Below are positions 7,201-12,059 of a stretch of 12,059 bases of DNA, one piece after another. Origin of the DNA: G963669175 sp964648415 (GTDB lineage: Bacteria > Electryoneota > Electryoneia > Electryoneales > Electryoneaceae); the NCBI GenBank assembly GCA_964648415.1, contig CAZYOC010000133.1, positions 1-12,059 on the forward strand, given 5' to 3'. The notes beneath the pieces were generated by a model. That model had not been told where the DNA came from. It saw nothing but the letters and a program-made list of their open reading frames with translations, and ran no database searches. A program made the translations under genes and the position numbers. Each line of letters opens with the position of its first letter. Position 1 is the stretch's first letter.

Positions 7201-8046
7201 ATGCGAGATACACGAGATCCCGGTATTCAGGACGTGGTTTCCTTTGTGGCGGACCGCATCAAGCTGGAGCCGGAAGTGGCGCTGGTCCTGGGTAGCGGCC
7301 TGGGGTCGTTCGCCGAGGATGTGCAGGACAAGGTCGTGATCCCCACCGGCGAGATTCCGGGCTACCCGGTGAGCACAGTGGAGGGGCACGCCGGCCGGAT
7401 CGTGGCGGGCACGGTGGATGGTGTCAAGGTGCTGGTCTTCCAGGGCCGTGTCCATTATTATGAAGGCTACCCGATGGCGCAGGTGGTCTTTCCGGTGCGG
7501 CTGGCGGCGGCGCTGGGCTCGAAGGCGCTGATCGTCACCAATGCCGCGGGCGGACTGGGCGACGGCTTCGAGGCGGGCGACCTGATGCTGATCACTGATC
7601 ATATCAACCTGATGGGCACGAACCCGTTGATCGGCCAGACCTGGGGCTTCGAACGGTTCCCGGACATGACCCGTGCGTACCATCCCGACCTGCAGGCGGC
7701 GATCCGGGCAGCGGCGCAAGGAGAGAATATCGAACTGCGGCACGGGATCCTGGGCGGCTGGTCCGGCCCGACGTATGAGACCCTGTCGGAGGTGAGGATG
7801 CTGAAACTGCTGGGCGTGTCGGCGGCGTGCATGTCCACCATCCCGGAGATCATCGCGGCGGCGAGGGTGAAACTGCCGGCCTGCGGGGTCTCGTGCATTA
7901 CCAACCTGGCGGCGGGACTGACCGATCAACCGTTGACCCACGACGAGGTCACGGAGGTGGCGGCGAAGGTGGAGAAGAAGTTCCACGCGCTGATCCGTGC
8001 GGCGGTCCCTGAAGTCGCCCGAGCCGCTCAGGGGATTCGCCTTTAG
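7201..8046 (+). CDS. punA: Purine nucleoside phosphorylase, trimeric (PNP/MTAP) family
   Basis: A 281-aa enzyme matching the usual length of trimeric PNPs. It cleaves inosine or guanosine with phosphate to the base and (deoxy)ribose-1-phosphate for purine salvage in the cytoplasm. Phosphate-binding residues are visible: Ser32 in LVLGSGLG, His63 in EGHAGR, and Arg83/His85 in QGRVHYYEGYP. The base site shows Glu193 in GPTYETLSE and Asn235 in CITNLAAGL; asparagine at this position is typical of 6-oxopurine PNPs rather than methylthioadenosine phosphorylases (aspartate). The motif before MSTIPE has Cys210 where the family usually has Gly, a minor oddity. The start has GAGG (7191-7194) 6 nt before ATG. 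It stands alone, divergent from rnhB, with no clear terminator downstream. Substrate preference between guanosine/inosine and others is inferred from family residues. Confidence 0.94.
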   Translation: MRDTRDPGIQDVVSFVADRIKLEPEVALVLGSGLGSFAEDVQDKVVIPTGEIPGYPVSTVEGHAGRIVAGTVDGVKVLVFQGRVHYYEGYPMAQVVFPVRLAAALGSKALIVTNAAGGLGDGFEAGDLMLITDHINLMGTNPLIGQTWGFERFPDMTRAYHPDLQAAIRAAAQGENIELRHGILGGWSGPTYETLSEVRMLKLLGVSAACMSTIPEIIAAARVKLPACGVSCITNLAAGLTDQPLTHDEVTEVAAKVEKKFHALIRAAVPEVARAAQGIRL

Positions 8047-8059
8047 TCATATTCACTGG

Positions 8060-8122
8060 CTATTCACAGGAGCAAGAATGCTATTCACAGGATGAAAAGG
8101 ATATCAAGGATATTAAGGATGG
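8060..8122. repeat. ACAGGAT / AAGGAT short imperfect repeats
   Basis: CTATTCACAGGA occurs at 8060-8071 and 8081-8092 (period 21). It runs into GATGAAAAGG, ATATCAAGGAT and ATTAAGGATGG, a drifting series on a GGAT theme. The same kind of tract, in the opposite orientation, lies at 9967-10034. These are low-complexity intergenic repeats of unknown function. Confidence 0.6.
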
Positions 8123-8145
8123 TATTAACTCAATTATGAATTAAG

Positions 8146-8490
8146 AATTAAGAATGGGACTGGTTAGTATAAATCGCCTTTTTATGTATTCTTGAAATTC
8201 TTAAAGCTGCAAAACACCATAAATCATAAATATATATGAGTTTGAACTGTACTCAAATTGAAAAGAGACTCCTCGAACCCAGTGCTTAAGAATTAAGAAT
8301 TAAGAATTAAGAATTAAAAATTAAGAATTAAAAATTAAAAATTAAGAATGGGACTGGTTAGTATAAATCGCCTTTTTATGTATTCTTGAAATTCTTAAAG
8401 CTGCAAAACACCATAAATCATAAATATATATGAGCTTGAACTGTACTCAAACTGAAAAGAGACTCCTCGAACCCAGTGCTTAAGAATTAA
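8146..8490. repeat. 151-bp direct duplication around a 7-bp tandem tract
   Basis: 8146-8296 and 8340-8490 are direct copies with two differences (T to C at 8241/8435 and at 8258/8452). They contain GGGACTGGTTAGTATAAATC and CCTCGAACCCAGTGCTTAAG and hold no ORF. Between and at the edges of the copies runs a heptamer tract (AATTAAG with AATTAAA variants, about 8286-8347), which also borders the outer ends (8138-8152 and 8484-8504). The tract probably served as the homology for the duplication. AATTAAG-type heptamers are known as short tandem repeats in several bacterial groups; their role is unknown. Confidence 0.85.
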
Positions 8491-8561
8491 AAATTAAGAA
8501 TTAAATTAAAGAGAGAGCAATGGAGTTCATGCGCTTGACAACAGACGTATAAAAGCGGCAA

Positions 8562-8615
8562 CTTTTTTCACTTTTTTCACTTTTTTCACTTTTTTCACTT
8601 TTTTCACTTTTTTCA
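8562..8615 (+). repeat. Six tandem copies of a 9-bp repeat just upstream of the TatT lipoprotein gene
   Basis: CTTTTTTCA is repeated six times without a mismatch and ends 15 nt before ATG 8631. The tract is pyrimidine-only apart from one A per unit, and such homogeneous arrays are prone to slippage. TTGACA (8535-8540) and TATAAA (8548-8553) lie just upstream but are only 7 nt apart, so they are not a normal sigma-70 pair. If TATAAA is the -10, the repeat would lie in the 5' UTR. The frame of the gene is open back through the array (Leu-Phe-Ser per unit) to a TAA at 8550, but it contains no ATG, GTG or TTG before 8631. Confidence 0.85.
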
Positions 8616-8630
8616 CTCGAGATACGTGCG

Positions 8631-9509
8631 ATGAGGCCAAAACGCTACCTGAATGTTCTATTCGTCGCAACCATCGTCACCACTCTCACCACCGGCTGCT
8701 CCATGCAGAAGCTGGTGGTGCGGTCCACGGGCGGGATTCTCGACGGGGCCTTTGAAGCGCTGATGATGGAAGACGATCTGCCGCTGGCGAAGACCGCCAT
8801 CGAGTCCGACCTCAAGTTGCTGGAAGGGCTGCTCCAGGCCGACCCGGAGAACCGCAAGATGTTGCTGCTGGTGGCGCAGGGGTTCACGAGTTACGCGCTG
8901 GCGTTTGTCGAGGACCAGGATACCGCGCGCGCCACGGCGCTGTACCTGAGGGCGCGTGACTACGCCAACCGGTGGGTGATCGAGACCGCAGATGTGGATC
9001 TGCTCGCGATTCCCGCCATGGACGACTACGAGCGCGCGGTGGCGGAGCTGCCGGAGAAGGCGGTTCCCGGCGTATTCTGGCTGGGCAACGCCTGGGGCAG
9101 CGCGGTGATGCTGAACATTGATAATGTCAGCCTGGTGGCGGACCTGCCCAACGTGGAACGCCTGATGCGTTTCGTGCTGGAGACCGACGAGAGCTACTAC
9201 TACGCCGGTGCGCACCTGTTCTACTGCGGGTATTACGGCGCCCTGCCGGCCATGTTCGGAGGCGACCTCGAGAAAGCGAAAAAGCACATCGACCGGCAAC
9301 GTGAGCTGGCGGGTGAGGGCTTCCTGTTGGCCGACCTGTTCGAGGTTAAATACGTAGCGCTCAAGCAGTTTGATGAGGCGCGGGCGCGGGAGTTGCTGGG
9401 CGGCATCCTGGCGTACGACCTCGACCAACGGCCGGACATCCGCCTGATGAACCGGGTGGCGCAGGAAAAGGCGGTGTGGCTGATGGAAAGGTTGGAGGAT
9501 TTCTTGTAG
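8631..9509 (+). CDS. TatT-family (TRAP-associated T component) lipoprotein
   Basis: A 292-aa predicted lipoprotein. MRPKRYLNVL begins a signal peptide that ends in LTTGC, giving lipidated Cys23; leucine sits at -4 rather than -3, so the lipobox is imperfect. The mature part is almost wholly helical and TPR-like: ALMMEDDLPLAKTAI, LEGLLQADPENRKMLLLVAQ, then FTSYALAFVEDQD and YLRARDYANRW. This order and the wording of these blocks match the TatT family, first described in Treponema pallidum as a water-soluble trimer thought to work with a TRAP-type periplasmic binding protein. No TRAP permease or binding-protein gene is present in the window, so the transport link is family knowledge only. There is no convincing Shine-Dalgarno; a 9-bp tandem repeat lies immediately upstream. 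The start is fixed by the signal peptide. Confidence 0.85.
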   Translation: MRPKRYLNVLFVATIVTTLTTGCSMQKLVVRSTGGILDGAFEALMMEDDLPLAKTAIESDLKLLEGLLQADPENRKMLLLVAQGFTSYALAFVEDQDTARATALYLRARDYANRWVIETADVDLLAIPAMDDYERAVAELPEKAVPGVFWLGNAWGSAVMLNIDNVSLVADLPNVERLMRFVLETDESYYYAGAHLFYCGYYGALPAMFGGDLEKAKKHIDRQRELAGEGFLLADLFEVKYVALKQFDEARARELLGGILAYDLDQRPDIRLMNRVAQEKAVWLMERLEDFL

Positions 9510-9580
9510 GGCGGCATTTGTGGGATGGAATCCAGACGCTCGATAGAGTGATACCGATCCAGCGTTTGACAGGAACATGC

Positions 9581-9670
9581 AACGAGTGTCATTCCTGCGT
9601 AGCAGACTGTATCAAAATGTCCAACGAGTCTAATTCCTGCGCAGGAGACTGTATCAGAATGTCCAACGAG
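9581..9670. repeat. Tandem 42-bp repeats leading into the full interspersed element
   Basis: Two 42-bp units (9581-9622 and 9623-9664) begin AACGAGT and contain ATTCCTGCG, GACTGTATCA and AATGTCC. A third starts at 9665 and becomes the left end of the element at 9671. Units therefore carry the outer part of the terminal palindrome followed by GACTGTATCA instead of the element body. Differences between the units are substitutions, so these are not spacers of a CRISPR array. The preceding 9510-9580 holds nothing recognisable. Confidence 0.75.
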
Positions 9671-9872
9671 TCTCATTCCCGCGTAGGCGGGAATCCAGAC
9701 ATGTCTATATACTACAAGATGTTAGCTATGGAAACCAAACGTTGAAAGCTACTCTGGTTCTGGATTGCTGACATGTTTTATTCTTGCACCTTGCCTGGAT
9801 TCACGGCTGTCCCACACTACGGGACACCGCAAGCTACACTTCGTTCCGGTTCCCGCCTACGCGGGAATGAGA
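9671..9872. mobile_element. Second full 202-bp copy of the interspersed MITE-like element
   Basis: Terminal inverted repeats of 23 bp (9671-9693 and 9850-9872) are perfect. Each holds a palindrome: ATTCCCGC/GCGGGAAT around GTAG on the left (9675-9694), and TTCCCGC/GCGGGAA around CTAC on the right (9850-9867). An internal hairpin has arms TGTCCC (9808-9813) and GGGACA (9821-9826). The element aligns gaplessly to 4828-5029 with about 33 differences in 202 positions, hand-counted, most of them in the left half. It lacks the extra outer arm of that copy. No coding capacity. It lies between the TatT lipoprotein and the CoA-disulfide-reductase-like gene. Confidence 0.85.
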
Positions 9873-9966
9873 GGAGAAGCATCGCCCGACAGCTTACTTT
9901 CGGGTTTCAAAACGAGGAGTGCTACTCTTTGGCAGTGAATAAAGAGAACATCAATCACAACAAGTA

Positions 9967-10034
9967 GTATCCTTGACATCCTTTTATCTTATTATCCTGT
10001 TAGATTCTTTTCAGTTTATCCTGTGAGATTATTC
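9967..10034. repeat. ATCCT-rich short repeats, inverted relative to 8060-8122
   Basis: GTATCCTTGACATCC, then TTATCCTGTTAGATTC and TTTATCCTGTGAGATTATTC: on the minus strand this is the same ACAGGAT / AAGGAT theme as 8060-8122. It ends 17 nt before the ribosome binding site of the next gene, so it may sit in that gene's promoter or leader. No clear -35/-10 pair could be assigned. Confidence 0.55.
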
Positions 10035-10050
10035 TTGAGGGTTCGAACCG

Positions 10051-10058
10051 AGGAGGTG
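10051..10058 (+). promoter_or_regulatory. Strong ribosome binding site
   Basis: AGGAGGTG, 5 nt before ATG 10064, is a near-perfect Shine-Dalgarno and fixes the start. It is by far the strongest in the window, implying efficient translation of the flavoprotein. Confidence 0.85.
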
Positions 10059-10063
10059 TAAGC

Positions 10064-11716
10064 ATGCAGGTGGTGATCATTGGCGGGGACGCTGCGGGGC
10101 TGAAGACAGCCGCACGGCTGCGGAGACTGGACGCGGATACGGAAATTGTGGTGCTGGAGAAAGGCGACGTGATCTCATACGCCGCCTGCGGGTTGCCCTA
10201 CGTGCTCTCCGGCGACATTGACTCCATCGACGCCCTGCTGACCACCTCCTGGGATGAGCGCAAGGATCCCGGCTACTTCAAGCGCGCCAAGGATATCGAC
10301 GTCCGCATCAAGACCGAAGCGGTGGGTGTGGATCGGCTGAAGAAAACCGTGACCGCGAAGAACGTGGACAGCGGTGAGACCACCGAGATCCCCTACGACA
10401 AGATAGTGATCGCCACCGGCGCGAATCCGGTGCAGCCGCCGGGAGTGACCGGGTGCGACCTGGAAGGTGTGGGCTGCTTCACCAGACCCGACGAGATGAA
10501 GCAGCTCAAGATCGGTCTGGCGCAGGGCGAGATCGGGCGTGTGGTGATTCTCGGCGCCGGTTACATCGGTCTGGAACTGTGCGAAGCGTTTGCGGCGTTG
10601 TGGGGCGCGGAAGTGGTGCTGCTGGAGAAGGAAGCGCAGGTGCTGCCCCGTTTCCTCGACCCGGAAATGGCCCGGCTGGTGCGCACCGAGCTCGAGAATA
10701 ACGACATCGAGGTGCATTGCGGGGTTACGGTCGCCTCGATTGAAGAGACCGATGACGGCCTCTTGGTCAAGGACAGCGACGGCGGCGAATACAGGGGGGA
10801 CCGCGTGGTCCTCGCCGCGGGCGTCCGGCCCAATGCGGCCCTGGCGACGAGCTGCGACCTGCCGCTCGGTCCGCACGGCGGCATTCGGGTCGATTGCCGG
10901 GGCCGCACGGTAGATTCCCACATCTACGCCGCCGGTGACTGTGCGGAGTTGCCCCTTGAGGACGGGTCCTACCTGCTGCCGCTCGGTTCCATCGCCAACC
11001 GCATGGGGCGGGTGGTTGCCAACAGCATCATGGGTCAGGATGACGAACTGCCTCGCCTTCACGGGAGCGGCGTAGTGAAAGTGTTCGATCTGAATGTGGC
11101 CAGCACCGGCCTGTGTTCACACAGAATCAAAGCACAGGGCGGCGAGCCGGAAGCATACTGGGCCACGTTTGATGAGAAGGCGCACTACTACCCGGAAGCC
11201 GAGACGGTGAAGATGAAGGTGACCTGTCACGCGGGCGGCAAGCTGGCGGGTATCCAGGTGATCGGCAAGGGGGAGGTGGTGCGTTGGGTGAACCTGTTCG
11301 CGCAGGTGCTGGATCTGGGCGATGGCGACGCGCGGTTGCTGAACCGGATCGAACACGCCTACGCGCCGCCCTACGCCGCAGCGATGGACCCGCTGCACTA
11401 TTTCGCCTCCATGATCGAACGCGGGCCGGACTGGCAATTGCCGCCGGATAGCCTTCACAATGGCGGGGATGAGAACTGGACCGTGGTCTCGATCCTGTCC
11501 GACAACGAAGAGGCGGAGGTGGACAAGCCGGAGCTGAAGGGCCGCCGGCTGCATATCCCGTACAGCCACCTGCGGGAACGCCTGAGCGAGCTCCCAAAAG
11601 ATAACGTGGTGCTGCTCTGCGCCCTGGGAACCCGCAGCTACGACGCCTGCGTGACCCTCCGGAACCGGGGCTGTCACGCCAAATATGTGGCGGGTGGCGT
11701 GGCGTTCTGGATGTGA
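10064..11716 (+). CDS. CoA-disulfide-reductase-type FAD/NAD(P) oxidoreductase fused to a C-terminal rhodanese domain
   Basis: A 550-aa flavoprotein. Residues 1-50 give the FAD-binding start (VVIIGGDAAGLKTAARLRR) and the redox site SYAACGLPY with Cys42, the single cysteine typical of CoA-disulfide reductase/NADH oxidase/persulfide reductase enzymes. The NAD(P)H-binding motif is LGAGYIGLELCEAF (163-176), with Glu189 at the end of the second strand (LLEKE), which suggests NADH. IYAAGDCAE (287-295) is the second FAD motif. The dimer domain contains HAYAPPYAAAMDP (431-443). Residues about 470-550 are a rhodanese domain with Cys519 in LLCALGTRSYDA and the closing AGGVAFW. Its first half lacks the usual DVR and EFxxGH motifs. 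Family members reduce CoA disulfides, per- or polysulfides or oxygen in the cytoplasm; which applies here is undetermined. It is a single gene with its own terminator. Confidence 0.9.
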   Translation: MQVVIIGGDAAGLKTAARLRRLDADTEIVVLEKGDVISYAACGLPYVLSGDIDSIDALLTTSWDERKDPGYFKRAKDIDVRIKTEAVGVDRLKKTVTAKNVDSGETTEIPYDKIVIATGANPVQPPGVTGCDLEGVGCFTRPDEMKQLKIGLAQGEIGRVVILGAGYIGLELCEAFAALWGAEVVLLEKEAQVLPRFLDPEMARLVRTELENNDIEVHCGVTVASIEETDDGLLVKDSDGGEYRGDRVVLAAGVRPNAALATSCDLPLGPHGGIRVDCRGRTVDSHIYAAGDCAELPLEDGSYLLPLGSIANRMGRVVANSIMGQDDELPRLHGSGVVKVFDLNVASTGLCSHRIKAQGGEPEAYWATFDEKAHYYPEAETVKMKVTCHAGGKLAGIQVIGKGEVVRWVNLFAQVLDLGDGDARLLNRIEHAYAPPYAAAMDPLHYFASMIERGPDWQLPPDSLHNGGDENWTVVSILSDNEEAEVDKPELKGRRLHIPYSHLRERLSELPKDNVVLLCALGTRSYDACVTLRNRGCHAKYVAGGVAFWM

Positions 11717-11746
11717 TTTCTTCTTCATATTGAGAAACGATCGATT

Positions 11747-11772
11747 ACCCCGCTGGCTGGCGGGGTTTTTCT
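11747..11772 (+). terminator. Rho-independent terminator of the flavoprotein gene
   Basis: ACCCCGC (11747-11753) pairs perfectly with GCGGGGT (11760-11766) across a 6-nt loop and runs into TTTTTCTT. It starts 31 nt after the TGA at 11714-11716. A textbook intrinsic terminator. Confidence 0.9.
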
Positions 11773-11850
11773 TGCAGTGCTCTCCTACTGTTGCAAAATG
11801 ACCACAATGCTTGTATGAATAACCCACAACCGGCTTATTGGAGGTGGGGC

Positions 11851-11961
11851 GTGAGGAAACACATTCGAGGCCATTTTCGCAGCACGGTATCGAAGCGCCC
11901 TTTCATTGAGCAGCCAAGTGTAGGCGTTCTTATCACTGCCTTCCAGACATCGCAGAATTGA
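11851..11961 (+). CDS. Doubtful 36-codon ORF with good ribosome binding site
   Basis: A GTG at 11851 is preceded by GGAGGTG (11840-11846) at 4 nt and opens a 36-codon frame reading MRKHIRGHFRSTVSKRPF and ending ...TAFQTSQN at TGA 11959-11961. Its final codons enter the 41-bp tandem repeats, so it may be the start of a gene that the repeats have interrupted, or a chance frame. I do not recognise the peptide. The ribosome binding site is the main support. Confidence 0.2.
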   Translation: MRKHIRGHFRSTVSKRPFIEQPSVGVLITAFQTSQN

Positions 11962-12059
11962 AACCACTCTCATTCCCGCAAAGCAGACTGTCGCAGAATC
12001 AAACCCACTCTCATTCCCGCGAAGCAGACTGTATCACAATAAAAACCGCTCTCATTCCA
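11942..12059. repeat. 41-bp tandem repeat array running off the window
   Basis: A partial unit (11942-11963) is followed by full 41-bp units at 11964-12004 and 12005-12045, and by the start of another at 12046. Each contains CTCTCATTCCCGC, then AAGCAGACTGT, then CAGAAT or CACAAT. The consensus is the same as in the array at 9581-9670, so both derive from one end of the interspersed element family. The array continues past the right edge and its full extent is unknown. Confidence 0.8.

Noticed and set aside
8535..8553. TTGACA and TATAAA as a sigma-70 promoter
   Set aside because: They are separated by 7 nt instead of about 17, so they cannot be a normal -35/-10 pair. One of them may still belong to a promoter.
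8658..9578. A 306-codon minus-strand frame opposite the TatT lipoprotein
   Set aside because: Antisense shadow with Gln/His/Arg-rich low-information sequence and no signal or domain; the plus frame has a lipoprotein signal and family motifs.
9581..9700. Possible CRISPR-like array
   Set aside because: The entire 42-bp unit is repeated with scattered substitutions and there are no unique spacers. No cas genes are present.
9476..9745. An 89-codon plus-strand frame through the repeats after the TatT gene
   Set aside because: It overlaps the end of the lipoprotein gene in another frame and then reads tandem repeats and a mobile element. The repeated peptide motif merely reflects the 42-bp repeat, whose length is a multiple of three.
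10037..10053. GGTTCGAACC, resembling a tRNA T-loop
   Set aside because: No acceptor, D or anticodon arm can be built around it, and the strong ribosome binding site of the next gene overlaps its 3' side.
10175..11062. A 295-codon minus-strand frame opposite the flavoprotein
   Set aside because: Antisense shadow of a clearly recognised oxidoreductase.
11785..11973. A 62-codon minus-strand frame near the right end
   Set aside because: It starts inside the tandem repeat array, has no ribosome binding site that I can see and no recognised domain.
11942..12059. Possible CRISPR array at the right edge
   Set aside because: Units of 41 bp are similar over their full length, so there are no spacers. 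It matches the end of the interspersed element instead.

Overview
The window looks like a chromosomal stretch from an uncultured, GC-rich bacterium, most likely of the FCB superphylum (the wider Bacteroidetes/Fibrobacterota/Zixibacteria/Latescibacteria/Marinimicrobia-type assemblage). The main clue is a C-terminal type IX secretion sorting domain (it opens with NIYPNPFNP) on a large LVIVD-type beta-propeller protein. Two Sec lipoproteins and a Gram-negative-style envelope gene set agree with this. Genus-level placement is not possible from the sequence alone.

Layout, left to right. 1-490: no convincing gene; a truncated copy of an interspersed repeat, a cluster of hairpins, and a leftward Rho-independent terminator. 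491-2782 (-): secreted, T9SS-sorted LVIVD-repeat protein. 3049-4748 (-): scpB (chromosome segregation) directly behind a lipoprotein gene with a collagen-like tip and an Ig-like domain; the two are probably co-transcribed. 4749-5523: a repeat island holding two different non-coding mobile-type elements. 5524-7053 (-): a 5'-truncated beta-sandwich surface-protein remnant, then rnhB (RNase HII). 7201-8046 (+): trimeric purine nucleoside phosphorylase, divergent from rnhB. 8047-8630: AT-rich, heavily repetitive spacer with a 151-bp direct duplication, a 7-bp tandem tract and a 9-bp x6 tandem repeat. 8631-9509 (+): TatT-type lipoprotein. 9510-10063: tandem 42-bp repeats, a second full copy of the interspersed element, and ACAGGAT-type repeats. 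10064-11716 (+): CoA-disulfide-reductase-type flavoprotein fused to a degenerate rhodanese domain, closed by a good terminator. 11717-12059: a doubtful small ORF and another 41-bp tandem array running off the end.

The genes are mostly single housekeeping or envelope functions (nucleic-acid maintenance, purine salvage, thiol redox, surface proteins) and do not form one pathway. I see no defence island, CRISPR array, phage or biosynthetic cluster. The most distinctive content is the intergenic repeat system. Two copies of a 202-bp element align without gaps at about 84% identity (my hand count), and a half copy is also present. Their terminal palindromes and an internal hairpin change by compensatory substitutions, which suggests a structured element propagated by a mechanism that acts on folded single strands or on paired ends. 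It is accompanied by a separate 308-bp MITE with a 4-bp target duplication. These elements fill most of the larger gaps between genes.
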